Positions 47,424 through 57,234 are shown, counted from the first letter of the stretch. The stretch: 64,000 nucleotides of DNA from Gloeocapsopsis sp. IPPAS B-1203 (GCF_002749975.1 NZ_PEIG01000009.1:186001-250000); one strand, 5' to 3'. Program-made: numbers and translations. The notes: generated by a model not told the origin, from the letters alone.

Positions 47424-47615
47424 GATTTTCCTGTCGTGATTTAATTGCTGTGGTGTCTTTGCAGTAGAAGGATGAAACTACTTTGTAAAAGGAGTCAGAA
47501 TTTATAATCGTAACGAAATGCAGCAAGCGATCGCAACTATTTATCATACTGCGTGCAGTTAATTTGCAGCAATCTTGTTGATGCTGTGATTTATTCTAGA
47601 AAAAACTACTGGAAG

Positions 47616-48389
47616 TTAGAACTGATCTTTCATGCCGCGCAACCGTGCAAAAGTTTGCAATGGATCGTTACTTTGGACTGCTAACTGTAATTCTGGTTGA
47701 TGCCAACGCAAAAAAGGATTAGTACGCTTTTCGATACTCAACATCGAAGGTATAGTAGCTGCAAAACGATTACGTGCTGCTTTGACAGTAGCAAAACGAG
47801 CTTGTAACTCAGGGTTTCCACCATCCACTGTCAGTGCAAACTGCAGGTTCTTTAAAGTGTATTCGTGAGCACACCACACTCGCGTATTATCCGGTAAAGC
47901 TCTTAATTTAGATAAAGAATCCATCATTTGGGCTGGAGTCCCTTCAAATAAGCGACCGCAACCTCCAGCAAATAAAGTATCACCACAAAACAAATCTCCA
48001 AGCGCCCCTGGTGTTTCTGGTGGAAAGTAGTAAGCAATGTGGGCGCGAGTGTGTCCAGGGACAAAAATGACTTCAGCAGTGCGATCGCCAAAGTAAACGC
48101 GATCGCCTTCTTTCAAAAAAACTTGTTGTCCAGGTATTCTGCCACGATCTTTCTCGCCACCATACACTGTGACATTACCAAAATGCTGCATCAACTTGCG
48201 ATTACCACCCACATGGTCATTATGATGATGCGTATTAAAAATTGTCACTAGCTTTGCGCCTAGTTGCTCTAATTGCTGTAGTACTGGTTCCGCCTCTGCT
48301 GGGTCTACAACCGCAGCTATATTTTGCATGGGTTCATGCAGTAAAAAGATGTAATTATCATAAAGTGCTGAAATTCTGATGACTTCCAT
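47616..48389 (-). CDS. gloB: Hydroxyacylglutathione hydrolase (glyoxalase II)
   Basis: About 257 residues. The metallo-beta-lactamase motif [15 protein letters not shown] supplies zinc ligands, with [13 protein letters not shown] and [20 protein letters not shown] following; the C-terminal [12 protein letters not shown] is specific to glyoxalase II. It hydrolyses S-lactoylglutathione. I use ATG 48389, where the family sequence [12 protein letters not shown] begins; a longer frame to 48497 adds an unrelated hydrophobic run. Confidence 0.93.
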   Translation of the reverse strand: MEVIRISALYDNYIFLLHEPMQNIAAVVDPAEAEPVLQQLEQLGAKLVTIFNTHHHNDHVGGNRKLMQHFGNVTVYGGEKDRGRIPGQQVFLKEGDRVYFGDRTAEVIFVPGHTRAHIAYYFPPETPGALGDLFCGDTLFAGGCGRLFEGTPAQMMDSLSKLRALPDNTRVWCAHEYTLKNLQFALTVDGGNPELQARFATVKAARNRFAATIPSMLSIEKRTNPFLRWHQPELQLAVQSNDPLQTFARLRGMKDQF

Positions 48390-48739
48390 TGCTTGTAGTT
48401 CTATCACTCTTCCAATTAATAACGTAATAAAAATTATTTTTAACGAGAAAAAATACTTAATTAACAATTCAAAGCTTTTAGAGTTTATACCTAACACTAA
48501 TGAATAAACCCAATAATAAGTGAAGATTATAGACGTGCCAAAAGTATTACTGTAATTTACTGAAATTATAGTGGTTTAAATATTAGTAGGTAACTAAAAC
48601 TTGACTTAAATTCACTGCCCAGATATTCAATTTTCGTGACAAAAATGCTCATAACAAGCAATTCAGCAATGATGTTATTTTAATTTATGTACAAAACTTA
48701 GATGTAAATTGGTATTTAGTAGATAAAAAGAAAGCAGAT
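48390..48739. other. AT-rich gap, no gene recognised
   Basis: 350 bp between gloB and tlyA. Very AT-rich, with the gloB promoter probably here. I see no RNA gene, repeat or terminator beyond runs of A/T. Confidence 0.5.
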
Positions 48740-49558
48740 TTAATTGCTGGTGAATTGTTCGTGGACTGTTTGGGCAAACTGAATAATCTGAGAAAAATTA
48801 GGTGTTGCAATGTAACTATCGATTCCTAACCACAATAGGTATTCAATATTGCCAGCAGGACCTAGCAACGGAGAAACGGTTAAGCCACGATATTGCCAAT
48901 TTAGTTGTTGTGCAGCTTGTAACACCTGAAAAATTGCCTCAGCTTGTGCTTTGGGATCGCGGACTACGCCTTTTTTGCCAACTTGCGATCGCCCTACTTC
49001 AAATTGTGGTTTAACGAGCAAAACTGCTTCTCGCGGAGGCTGTAGTAACTCCCACAAAGCAGGTAGAATCTTTGTTAAAGAAATAAACGATACATCAACT
49101 ACCGCAAAATCAGCAGCAGCGTCACCCTCTTTATATAATTGTTCTGGTTGCAGATAGCGTAAATTAGTTCGTTCTTTTAAAATGACACGCGAATCGTTGC
49201 GTAAACCCCAGTCAACTTGTCCGTAGCCAACATCGACACCATAAACGCGTTTTGCACCAGCTTGCAAAAGACAATCTGTAAAACCGCCAGTGGAGATTCC
49301 ACCATCTAAGCAAACACGCCCAGCAACCGAAATCTCAAATTCAGTTAAAGCTTTGAAAAGCTTTTCTCCGCCGCGTGAAACGTAAGGCGATCGCTCTTTG
49401 ATATGAATTGGTAATGTTGTCTCAACCTCAGTTCCAGGTTTGTCAATAATTTGTTGATTGACAAAAACTTCACCGGCGCGAATCAAACGTTGCGCTTGTT
49501 GTCTAGAGGAACAAAGTTCTAAGTCTACAAGTAGCGTATCAAGTCGTTGTTTAGCCAA
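48740..49558 (-). CDS. tlyA: TlyA-family rRNA methyltransferase
   Basis: About 272 residues. N-terminal S4 RNA-binding domain (QRLDTLLVDLELCSSRQQAQ, RLIRAGEVFVN), then a FtsJ-like SAM domain: CLDGGISTGGFTDCLLQAG, VYGVDVGYGQ and DVSFISLTKILPAL, with KPQFEVGR near the C-terminus. The enzyme 2'-O-methylates ribosomal RNA. No ATG is suitable; TTG 49558 starts where the family does. The longer frame upstream passes through a GGAGTGAGGGG-like repeat and is not protein-coding. Confidence 0.88.
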   Translation of the reverse strand: MAKQRLDTLLVDLELCSSRQQAQRLIRAGEVFVNQQIIDKPGTEVETTLPIHIKERSPYVSRGGEKLFKALTEFEISVAGRVCLDGGISTGGFTDCLLQAGAKRVYGVDVGYGQVDWGLRNDSRVILKERTNLRYLQPEQLYKEGDAAADFAVVDVSFISLTKILPALWELLQPPREAVLLVKPQFEVGRSQVGKKGVVRDPKAQAEAIFQVLQAAQQLNWQYRGLTVSPLLGPAGNIEYLLWLGIDSYIATPNFSQIIQFAQTVHEQFTSN

Positions 49559-49774
49559 GACAAAATTACAGAAGAAGGGGCGAGGGGTGAGGAGTGAGGG
49601 GAATAAAAATAATTCTTTAGAGGTGGATAAAAAAATCACTAAAAGAACAAAGAATTATGGCGAGATACATTGAGCCGAGGAGAATAATTCCTTGTTTCAA
49701 TCCCATGCTTTTAAGCTACTGTTCCCTCACCTCTCTGAAATATAAGCTTTGTCTATTCTAATGCTTACAGACTG

Positions 49775-49981
49775 CTACCAAAGGTTACGGTAGATTTCCC
49801 CTTCCCACGTACTATTCCAGTTAGTCCCAAACGGAAATTGCTGCCAATCAGTCGTTTCATCGGGAGTCACACGAGTTAATGATATTAACTCAGATTGAAT
49901 TTGCTCAATAAGATCCTGTTCCGCCGCCGTCAGATGCACGTCCGCAGATGGATTTGAGTTTTGCGCAGGATTGACCATCAT
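49775..49981 (-). CDS. Small cyanobacterial protein of unknown function (68 aa)
   Basis: Mostly helical in the middle (TAAEQDLIEQIQSELISLTRV), with a Trp-rich C-terminal tail (WQQFPFGTNWNSTWEGEIYR). No signal peptide or membrane segment. Balanced composition supports coding. ATG at 49981 with a second ATG at 49978. Family not recognised. Confidence 0.6.
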   Translation of the reverse strand: MMVNPAQNSNPSADVHLTAAEQDLIEQIQSELISLTRVTPDETTDWQQFPFGTNWNSTWEGEIYRNLW

Positions 49982-50173
49982 GGCAACATCAAAAGACTTG
50001 CCATTGATTTTGACTCCAATATAGTCAAGATGTCAGTCTTCTTAGAAATTCTTTACTTTTGGATGAACGAGCGGCTAGTGGGAGTGTGGGAGAGATTTGA
50101 TTATTATTGTTCTTTACTACCCATCTACCCGCCTACCCAACTACCCGCCTACCCTCTTACCCTTCTACTTCTT

Positions 50174-52009
50174 TCACCGATATCCCGCAGCTTGTAGCGA
50201 AAAAAGTCGGGCATAACGTCCTTCAGCTTGCAGTAACTCCTCGTGAGTTCCTTGTTCAATTAATTCTCCACCAGAAAGAACAACAATCTTATCTGCCATG
50301 CGGACAGTGGAGAAGCGATGCGAAATTAAAATTGCCATTTTATCTTTGCTGAGAGTGCGAAATCGTTGAAAAATTAACACTTCAGCTTCCGCGTCCATCG
50401 CTGCGGTGGGTTCATCTAAAACAAGAATATCTGCTTGTGTCCGCATGAAAGCCCGCGAAAGTGCAATTTTTTGCCATTGTCCGCCAGAGAGTTCTTGACC
50501 TCCTTTAAACCAACGCCCTAACTGGGTGTAGAATTTATCAGCCATTTGCTCGATAAAAGGTTGTGCCATGCCTTTATCTGCGGCAGTATGCCAGTGTGGT
50601 TCTTCAACCAAGTGTTGAACATCTCCAACACCAATGTTCTCACCAACAGTGAATTGATAGCGGACAAAATTTTGGAAAATCACGCCAATCCGCCGATGCA
50701 AAACTTCAATATCCCATTCTTGTAAATCTAAGCCATCAAGCAGAATTCGTCCTGAATCTGGAGAGTAAAGGCGCGTTAATAATTTAATTAAAGTCGTTTT
50801 TCCCGAACCATTTTCACCCACGATCGCCAGTTTTTCACCTGGTTTGAGATGCAACGATAAGTTTTTTACTGCAGGTTGCAAGCTTCCTGGATAGGTAAAA
50901 GTCACATTTTCAAACCGAATACCGTCTTGGGGAATAATTCCTTGAGTCGCATTACCGCCTGGTTGGGGAATGTCTTGTTCGAGAAACTCATAAAGATTAG
51001 ACAAATACAACTGATCTTCGTACATTCCTCCTAAGGAAGTCAGTGCAGAAGAAAATGTTGTTTGTCCTTGGCGAAACACAACAAGATACATCGTCATATC
51101 ACCAAGCGAAATTCGTCCGGCGATCGCTTCTATCACAATCCAAGCATACGCTGCATAAAATGCTGCACTACTCAGTAAACCCAAAGCGTAACCCCACACG
51201 CCTCGGCGTAGGGTTAAATTGCGATCTTCACGATAAAGGCGATTAAAAATATTGTGGTAGCGTTGTAGCAACATTGGTCCTAGTTGATACAGCTGCACCT
51301 CCATCGCAAAATCTTCACGCGCGATTAATGTTTCTAGATAATGCTGTTGTCGTGTTTCTGGTGCGCGCCAGCGAAATAAGCGAAAGGCTTCTCCGGCAAA
51401 TTTTGTTTCAGCAACGAATGCAGGAATTGCAGTTAAAACGAGTGCTAACAAAGCCCACAGCGAAAATTGTAGTAGTAATCCACCGTATGTAATGAGTGAA
51501 AGACTATCTTGAACAATACCAAACGTACGACTAACAAGCGACAGCGGACGACTTGAGGCTTCACGCCGCGCCCGCGTCATCTTATCGTAAAATTCAGAAT
51601 CTTCAAAATGGGCAAGATCGAGGGTTAAAGCCTTTTCTAGAATTAAAATATTAACTCTTTGCCCTAATAACACTCGTAATAGTGATTGACAGATACTCAA
51701 TCCCCGTTGACTGCCTGCGAGTAAGGCAACTAATATGGCTTCTAGTGTTAAATAGCCTAAGGCGGCTCGATTACTTTCTAATCCTGACTGTGAGGCTACC
51801 ACAACCGCATCAACAATTAATTTACCAATGTAGGCGATCGCCCCAGGAAGTAAACCTGCTGTTAAAGTGAATACTGCCAGAACCAATGTCAGGACATGGC
51901 TAGTCGTCCATACCAGTTCGATAGCCCGTCCACTATAACGAAATATTGCTAATATTTGTCGCAAGCTTTGCTGCAATGGGAGTGCGATTCCCTGCGAATA
52001 ACTTTTCAT
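50174..52009 (-). CDS. ABC transporter, membrane-ATPase half-exporter
   Basis: 611 residues. About six membrane helices in residues 30-330 are followed by an ATP-binding domain with GENGSGKTTLIKLL (Walker A), VRYQFTVGENIGVGD (Q-loop), ELSGGQWQKIALSRAF (signature) and ADILVLDEPTAAMDA (Walker B). This is a homodimeric type IV exporter. Membrane helices show SNRAALGYLTLEAILVALLA and other features of lipid or peptide exporters; substrate unknown. ATG 52009. Confidence 0.92.
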   Translation of the reverse strand: MKSYSQGIALPLQQSLRQILAIFRYSGRAIELVWTTSHVLTLVLAVFTLTAGLLPGAIAYIGKLIVDAVVVASQSGLESNRAALGYLTLEAILVALLAGSQRGLSICQSLLRVLLGQRVNILILEKALTLDLAHFEDSEFYDKMTRARREASSRPLSLVSRTFGIVQDSLSLITYGGLLLQFSLWALLALVLTAIPAFVAETKFAGEAFRLFRWRAPETRQQHYLETLIAREDFAMEVQLYQLGPMLLQRYHNIFNRLYREDRNLTLRRGVWGYALGLLSSAAFYAAYAWIVIEAIAGRISLGDMTMYLVVFRQGQTTFSSALTSLGGMYEDQLYLSNLYEFLEQDIPQPGGNATQGIIPQDGIRFENVTFTYPGSLQPAVKNLSLHLKPGEKLAIVGENGSGKTTLIKLLTRLYSPDSGRILLDGLDLQEWDIEVLHRRIGVIFQNFVRYQFTVGENIGVGDVQHLVEEPHWHTAADKGMAQPFIEQMADKFYTQLGRWFKGGQELSGGQWQKIALSRAFMRTQADILVLDEPTAAMDAEAEVLIFQRFRTLSKDKMAILISHRFSTVRMADKIVVLSGGELIEQGTHEELLQAEGRYARLFSLQAAGYR

Positions 52010-52061
52010 CTACGATCCCATGCGGGAAACCCACTCCACTCTTTTTACTAACCCTAGCTAC

Positions 52062-52445
52062 TTAACTCCCCTTTTGTTCGTGATATTCCGAGATTTGGTC
52101 GTAAATTTCCTCAGGAAACTGCAAATCTTTGTAAACGTTGCAAGCATCAGGATCGTCAGGATTGGGACAAATCGGAAAATCTTGCTGTTGTTGCCATTCC
52201 AATACTCGTTCGCGGCGTGGGGGGTTATAGTCTTTACCTTGTACTTGTTGATAAAGCGATCGCGCGTCTTCTTCACTAAAGTCGCGGTCTTTTTGCAGGT
52301 GTTCGATTAACTCTTTTTCGCTTAAAAAGTGCCGCGCTACCATCGCAAACACTAATCTACCGTAGTGACCAATATCCTTACCTGCATCTAAAGCATCTAG
52401 TAAATGCGCCATCATGTCGCTTTTGCGTAAATCTGCAATTGCCAT
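52062..52445 (-). CDS. Conserved cyanobacterial protein of unknown function (127 aa)
   Basis: Soluble, helical first half (MAIADLRKSDMMAHLLDALD, SEKELIEHLQKDRDFSEEDA) with a cysteine-containing C-terminal half (DFPICPNPDDPDACNVYKDL). The two cysteines (about residues 91 and 100) are 8 apart. I do not know the family. It lies 52 bp downstream of nothing similar and just before the ABC gene on the same strand, so a shared transcript is possible. Confidence 0.72.
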   Translation of the reverse strand: MAIADLRKSDMMAHLLDALDAGKDIGHYGRLVFAMVARHFLSEKELIEHLQKDRDFSEEDARSLYQQVQGKDYNPPRRERVLEWQQQQDFPICPNPDDPDACNVYKDLQFPEEIYDQISEYHEQKGS

Positions 52446-52617
52446 ATGTGATGTTCTCCCTGAATAATAAAGAGGTCAGGGGTCAGAGGTCAGAGATCAG
52501 GGTTGTACAGATAGAACCTAAACTGATTAGTAGTTTCCACAAAAGTAGATTTTTCCATGAATCCTGACTTCTAGCTCCTAGCCCCTCTTCATTCTACTTA
52601 AAGATAGTACACAAGTA

Positions 52618-53274
52618 CTAAATTGATGAAACGGTATCGTGTAAAGGCGGACGCCAGCAAAGGTATGCAAGGGAACCAAATAAAGGAATAAGCGCAAACA
52701 ACCAAAAAAGTTGTGAATCGCTAGAATAACCGCGACGCGCCATATCATCGCCAAGTACGGTAGGAAACAAGACAGTAAACACACAAAACGCTAAACTCAT
52801 ACCGTGAATAAAGCGATCGCCTAAAAACTGCTGGAAAAAATCTCCCCAATCGCCAGCAAATAAACCAAAAGCGACTAAACCAATGGTAAAGATCGTCACA
52901 GCGACACCAGTACTACGCGAGTCTAGCAACTGTAACCACGAATCTTTAGCACCAGTAAATTCTTGATTCGCTTCGCGTAACGCCAAGTATGGGATTAACC
53001 CAATCACACCTGTACCAAGTGACGCGAGTGCAAAAGCCCAAAACGGAATCTTCTGCATTCTGCCATCAAAAAACAAAAGGCAGCTATAAATGAATATCCA
53101 AACACCAATGAGCGAAAACAAAGATAAAATAACTGGATTTACCTTTGTCCACTGCAACGTCAGAATATTGATTAACAGTGTTAAGGTTTCTTGTAGATGC
53201 AATGGTGGTGCAAAAAACAGCACATAGATTATAAATGCTGCCCAAAGCACCCATAAAATAATTTTTCTACTCAT
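52618..53274 (-). CDS. Six-to-seven-helix membrane protein of unknown function
   Basis: About 218 residues. Hydrophobic helices: IILWVLWAAFIIYVLFFAPP, VILSLFSLIGVWIFIYSCLL, IPFWAFALASLGTGVIGLIP, GVAVTIFTIGLVAFGLFAG, GMSLAFCVFTVLFPTVLG and LFWLFALIPLFGSLAYLC. The loop GDDMARRGY between the last two is conserved-looking. ATG 53274 chosen; frame extends nine codons upstream. A DUF2834-like family is possible but not confirmed. Confidence 0.75.
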   Translation of the reverse strand: MSRKIILWVLWAAFIIYVLFFAPPLHLQETLTLLINILTLQWTKVNPVILSLFSLIGVWIFIYSCLLFFDGRMQKIPFWAFALASLGTGVIGLIPYLALREANQEFTGAKDSWLQLLDSRSTGVAVTIFTIGLVAFGLFAGDWGDFFQQFLGDRFIHGMSLAFCVFTVLFPTVLGDDMARRGYSSDSQLFWLFALIPLFGSLAYLCWRPPLHDTVSSI

Positions 53275-53308
53275 AAGTAAGCGAGTGAAAACGAACATCA
53301 CTAAAAGG

Positions 53309-53377
53309 CTGGTAATTGGTCATTGGTAATTGATAATTGGTCATAGTTCCGATTCATTACCTGTTACCCATTACCCA
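53309..53377. repeat. Short tandem repeat region GGTAATTGGTCATT
   Basis: Two or three imperfect copies of GGTAATTGG(T)CAT and the reverse form TTACCCATTACCC before the NAD(P)-binding protein gene. Same STRR class as elsewhere. Confidence 0.65.
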
Positions 53378-53389
53378 ACAAAACTAAGC

Positions 53390-54064
53390 ATGACAAATCC
53401 ATCCTACATTTTTCTTGCGGGAGCCAGCCGTGGCGTCGGTCGAGAAATCGCGCATTGTTTGAGACAACAACAATTAAAGGTAAAAGCGTTACTACGCAGC
53501 GAGGCGACTCGTGCGGATCTAGAAGCAATGCAAATTGAGGTTGTTTTAGGCGACGCCTTGCGTGTCAGTGATGTAGAAAACGCAATGTTGTCAGAAGGAA
53601 TTACAGCCGTTGTCAGCACAATTGGTGGTTTACCTAAAGATGGCGATCGCGCTGACTATTTAGGAAACAAAAATTTGATCGATGCAGCAGTCAAAGCCGG
53701 AGTTCAAAAATTTATTTTAATTTCCTCAATTGGTAGCGGTGATAGTGCGCAAGCTTTACCACCTCAAGCTTTGGCAACATTAGGGTCTGTATTAGCTGAG
53801 AAGGAAAAAGCTGAACAGCATTTGATTAACAGTGGACTCATTTATACAATCATTCGACCAGGTGGTTTGAAATCAGAACCCGCAACAAATAATGGCATTC
53901 TTACCGAAGATCCGCGAGTTGCTGGGACAATTCACCGCGCTGATGTCGCCCAACTTGTCTGTCGCTGTCTCAATTCGGAAAAGGCGAATAATAAAATTCT
54001 CTCCGCCGTCGATCGCCAAATGATGTACGGTCAACCTGATTTTGTTGCATTTGATGTCAGCTGA
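53390..54064 (+). CDS. NAD(P)-binding SDR-like atypical protein
   Basis: About 224 residues. The Rossmann motif GASRGVGREIAHCL occurs at residue 10; further on are VVLGDALRVSDVE, ISSIGSGDS and IIRPGGLKSEPATNNG. The absence of the classical Tyr-x-x-x-Lys pair is typical of atypical SDR, NmrA-like proteins. In cyanobacteria related proteins occur as ycf39-like or unknown. ATG 53390 begins the Rossmann unit; a longer frame from 53330 crosses the repeat. Confidence 0.87.
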   Translation: MTNPSYIFLAGASRGVGREIAHCLRQQQLKVKALLRSEATRADLEAMQIEVVLGDALRVSDVENAMLSEGITAVVSTIGGLPKDGDRADYLGNKNLIDAAVKAGVQKFILISSIGSGDSAQALPPQALATLGSVLAEKEKAEQHLINSGLIYTIIRPGGLKSEPATNNGILTEDPRVAGTIHRADVAQLVCRCLNSEKANNKILSAVDRQMMYGQPDFVAFDVS

Positions 54065-54189
54065 GCGATTGAAATCACCGCTACACAAACGAAACCTATC
54101 TTCATAGGTTTTTCTAACGTTACCTCTAGTGCCGATCTTGCAGTATGATAAATTTTAAGATTGTTTTACAGAATGCTTAATACACGGCT

Positions 54190-54279
54190 ATGGAAATCTT
54201 GACACTCGGTTGGGTTACACTGCTTGTTACCTTCACATGGTCAATTGCAATGGTAGTTTGGGGTCGTAACGGACTGTAA
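54190..54279 (+). CDS. petN: Cytochrome b6f complex subunit PetN
   Basis: 29 residues, a single membrane helix, [20 protein letters not shown] then MVVWGRNGL, identical in pattern to PetN (subunit VIII) of cyanobacteria and chloroplasts. It stabilises the b6f dimer in the thylakoid membrane. A TATGAT box lies at 54144-54149. The next small gene starts 8 bp later. Confidence 0.95.
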   Translation: MEILTLGWVTLLVTFTWSIAMVVWGRNGL

Positions 54280-54287
54280 AAGCTCAA

Positions 54288-54461
54288 GTGGAAACGACAA
54301 CAGCACTTAATGTTCTTGTTTTAATTGCCTTTGGGTTACTGACTGCAGTAACCGGAGGTGTTTTGTACTTAACAGCAGCAGATTGGCGCGATCGCCGTCG
54401 TCAAGACAAAGAAAACCGCGAAAACCGCATTCAAGGTAAATACAAACGCAAAAAGGGGTAA
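54288..54461 (+). CDS. Small membrane protein downstream of petN (57 aa)
   Basis: GTG start at 54288. One hydrophobic helix at residues 6-30 (LNVLVLIAFGLLTAVTGGVL) and a basic, Arg/Lys-rich cytoplasmic tail with the repeat KENREN. It follows petN by 8 bp and ends in a hairpin terminator, so the two are co-transcribed. A role at b6f or thylakoid is only inferred by position. I do not recognise a named family. Confidence 0.78.
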   Translation: METTTALNVLVLIAFGLLTAVTGGVLYLTAADWRDRRRQDKENRENRIQGKYKRKKG

Positions 54462-54476
54462 GGCAATGCCTTACCC
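54456..54476 (+). terminator. Rho-independent-like hairpin after petN operon
   Basis: GGGTAAGGC-AAT-GCCTTACCC is a perfect 9-bp stem with a 3-nt loop that includes the TAA of the small gene, followed by CTCTTG. The downstream T-run is weak, so termination strength is uncertain. Confidence 0.7.
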
Positions 54477-54495
54477 TCTTGACACAATTGTAATT

Positions 54496-56073
54496 TTATG
54501 CGCTTTGAGCGCCTGGTTGCCCATTTTCCACAATGAAGGATGCTAGCGTACTTGCTGGAGCTTGCGGATCGAGAATCGTCGAAACAACTCGATAATCGCT
54601 ACGCCATTGTTTGGGTGTCAGTTGACAGCGAACGTAACCGCGAAAAGCACCGTCGAAAAATTTGGTATGTGGGTTGTTTGCTAAAGCTGCAGTAACTGGG
54701 GCGATAAACTGCGCGGGAAAATCAGAGGAAATTGAAGTTCCAACAAACTCTGTACCAATGGTAGGCGAAGCAGGATTGTTAAAGTCGGCTTTGAGATCGT
54801 GTACCCAGTTTGAATGAATATCACCTGTAATCACAACAGGGTTAGCTACTTCTTTGCGTTGTTGGATGAAGTTAAATAGGCGATCGCGTGCTGCAACATA
54901 ACCATCCCACTGATCGAGGTTAAACACCTCACTGTCTGAACGCGCATCAAAATCAAATTGAGCCATCATTGTTTGTTGGGCTATGACATTCCAACGCGCT
55001 TGCGATCGCTCTAATCCTCTAAATAACCAACGTTCTTGCTCTTTGCCTGTCATCGTCGCATTTTCAGCCAAAGCTTCCGCACACCGAGGTTTTAATCCAT
55101 CATCACACGGTTGATTGGTGCGATACTGACGAGTATCCAATACAAAAAACTCAGCTAAGTCCCCAAAAGTCAAACGTCGATAAAGTTGCAGATTTGGACC
55201 CTTGGGTAAGGAAGATAAACGCAATGGCATATGCTCGTAGTAAGCTTGATAAGCGTTTGCACGGCGCTTAATAAATTCCTCTCGTGTTTGATTGTCTTCA
55301 GGAATTAAGTTGGCATAATTATTATCAACTTCGTGGTCGTCCCAGGTGACAATCCAAGGAAATTTTGCATGAACTGCTTGTAAATGAAATCCAGTTTTGT
55401 ACAAAGCATGGCGGTTGCGGTAGTCAGCAAGACTAACAATTTCAGGGCTATTGTGTTGACGTGGCTTGCTGAAATCAGGTCCGTATTCGTAAATATAATC
55501 GCCAAGATGGATGACAAAATCGAGTTCTTCCTGCGCCATATTGCGGTAGGCAGAATAAAAGCCATTTTGCCAGTCTTGACACGAAGCAAATGCAAAAGTT
55601 AGTTGTTGTAAGCGTTCGCCTTGTGCGGGTGCAGTGCGCGTTCTCCCGATGCGACTTGTGTCATTACCCGCTTTGAATTGATACCAATACCAGCGATTTG
55701 GTTCTAATCCTTGAACTTCTACATGAACTGAATGGGCAAGTTCAGGAGTCGCGATCGCCGTTCCTTTCTGAACCACTTGCTGCATTTTGGGATCTCGTGC
55801 TACTTGCCAGCGCACTTCAATATTCTGCCTTGGCATTCCCCCACCGTTGAGTGGTTGAGGTGCTAACCGCGTCCAAATCACAAAACCATCGGGTAATGGT
55901 TCTCCTGAAGCGACACCAAGTTTAAATGGATAATCAGAAAATCTTGGTTGAGCAACAACTCGCCGCGAAAATTGACTTGCGATCGCCAAACTTGTTAATG
56001 CACTCACACCCATCAGCAAGCGCCGCCGCTGCATCTGAGTCACCAGCAAACGCTCCACATCCCAGCGAGCCAT
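54496..56073 (-). CDS. phoD: Alkaline phosphatase D (PhoD), Tat-exported
   Basis: About 525 residues. The N-terminus has a Tat-like motif, RRRLLMGVSALTSLAIASQF, cut near VVAQ. The PhoD phosphodiesterase domain holds GVASGEPLPDGFVIWTRLAP, FASCQDWQNG, VIHLGDYIYEYG (metal ligands), TWDDHEVDNNY and TGDIHSNWVH. It hydrolyses phosphodiesters and monoesters in the periplasm, a phosphate-starvation enzyme. ATG 56073; the frame upstream to 56136 has no family sequence. No Pho box was recognised. Confidence 0.93.
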   Translation of the reverse strand: MARWDVERLLVTQMQRRRLLMGVSALTSLAIASQFSRRVVAQPRFSDYPFKLGVASGEPLPDGFVIWTRLAPQPLNGGGMPRQNIEVRWQVARDPKMQQVVQKGTAIATPELAHSVHVEVQGLEPNRWYWYQFKAGNDTSRIGRTRTAPAQGERLQQLTFAFASCQDWQNGFYSAYRNMAQEELDFVIHLGDYIYEYGPDFSKPRQHNSPEIVSLADYRNRHALYKTGFHLQAVHAKFPWIVTWDDHEVDNNYANLIPEDNQTREEFIKRRANAYQAYYEHMPLRLSSLPKGPNLQLYRRLTFGDLAEFFVLDTRQYRTNQPCDDGLKPRCAEALAENATMTGKEQERWLFRGLERSQARWNVIAQQTMMAQFDFDARSDSEVFNLDQWDGYVAARDRLFNFIQQRKEVANPVVITGDIHSNWVHDLKADFNNPASPTIGTEFVGTSISSDFPAQFIAPVTAALANNPHTKFFDGAFRGYVRCQLTPKQWRSDYRVVSTILDPQAPASTLASFIVENGQPGAQSA

Positions 56074-56352
56074 ATTAATTCCTCTAGATATCTTCTTTAA
56101 AGTCAGGCAACTTAGAAAAATCAAAGATTTAATCAAGTAACCAATCTTTTTTTGAGTAAAAGACTCTTATGCAAGATATCAATTGATAATTAACTGCTGT
56201 TCAAGCTAGCGTTAAACTTCTTTTAAGCTAAAATGTTTTTGAAAATAATTTCAACATAGCTTTAATTTCAATATTTTATTGAGATTGTCCGCTGTTTTTA
56301 TAGAAGTTATTAACTATGAAACCAAAAGAGATTTATTACTATTTCTCAGTTT

Positions 56353-57162
56353 ATGAAATTAGAGCATAGTGAATTTGCTTTATATATCGATGATTCAGGT
56401 AGCCCTAAGCCTGATCCCAAAGATCAATATCCTTTTTTTGGCATGGGTGGTGTTCTCATAAGTAGAGGTCATGAACCGATTATTGAAACGTTAGTATTAG
56501 GCTTTAAACAACGCTGGAATATTCCTCTAGATACACCTTTACATGGAAGCGAAATACGTTCTAAAAAGGATAGGTATGATTGGCTAGGAAATCTTTCAAA
56601 AGCAGATCAACAAAAGTTTATGGAGGATGTAACTCACACAATAGTTGCTTGCCCAATTATTGTTCATGCTTGTGTTATATCTCGTCATGGTTATCTAAAA
56701 CGATACTTAGAAAAGTATGGCGAGGATACATGGGAAATGATGAAAAGTGCATTCACTATTTTAGTAGAACGTGCAGCTAAGTATGTAGCTACTAAAAATG
56801 GTACATTAATGGTTTATTTTGAAGCTGCCGGAAAAAAAGAAGATAGACTAATCAAATCTTACTTTAATGAACTGCGCTCTGTAGGACACCCTTTTGATAC
56901 TGTTCGAGCTAATAAATATTCTCCTCTATCTGCTAACGACTTTTCATCTCTACTACGCGGGATCGATAGCAAGAAAAAGAAAAATTCAGTGATGCAAATT
57001 GCTGACTTATGTTTGTACCCTGTTGTTATTAGTAAAAACAAGCCAAACAATCAAGCATTTTTAAGCCTTAAAAAGGCTAATTTACTAGTAGATTGTGATT
57101 TAGAGCCTAATCTTGTAGATAGTTTAGGAATTAAATATTACTGCTTTGACAATAACCCCTAA
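56353..57162 (+). CDS. DUF3800-family protein (269 aa)
   Basis: N-terminal ALYIDDSGSPK is the DUF3800 signature, with the acidic pair DDSG; later DTPLHGSEIRS and the C-terminal MQIADLCLYPVV complete the family pattern. It has an RNase-H-like fold with a probable nuclease centre, and is frequent in defence and prophage contexts. The gene is more AT-rich than its neighbours and stands alone between phoD and pnt, suggesting import. A hairpin terminator follows. Function unproven. Confidence 0.88.
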   Translation: MKLEHSEFALYIDDSGSPKPDPKDQYPFFGMGGVLISRGHEPIIETLVLGFKQRWNIPLDTPLHGSEIRSKKDRYDWLGNLSKADQQKFMEDVTHTIVACPIIVHACVISRHGYLKRYLEKYGEDTWEMMKSAFTILVERAAKYVATKNGTLMVYFEAAGKKEDRLIKSYFNELRSVGHPFDTVRANKYSPLSANDFSSLLRGIDSKKKKNSVMQIADLCLYPVVISKNKPNNQAFLSLKKANLLVDCDLEPNLVDSLGIKYYCFDNNP

Positions 57163-57216
57163 AAACAACAAAACCGCCTTTTTAGCGGTAATGGTGCGGC
57201 GGTCTACGACCACCCC

Positions 57217-57234
57217 TAGGCTGTGCCTATTTTT
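57217..57234 (+). terminator. Hairpin followed by T-run after the DUF3800 gene
   Basis: TAGGC-TGT-GCCTA followed by TTTTT at 57230-57234, a short stem-loop with U-tail. A second hairpin ACCGC ... GCGGT lies upstream at about 57174-57190. Confidence 0.5.
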
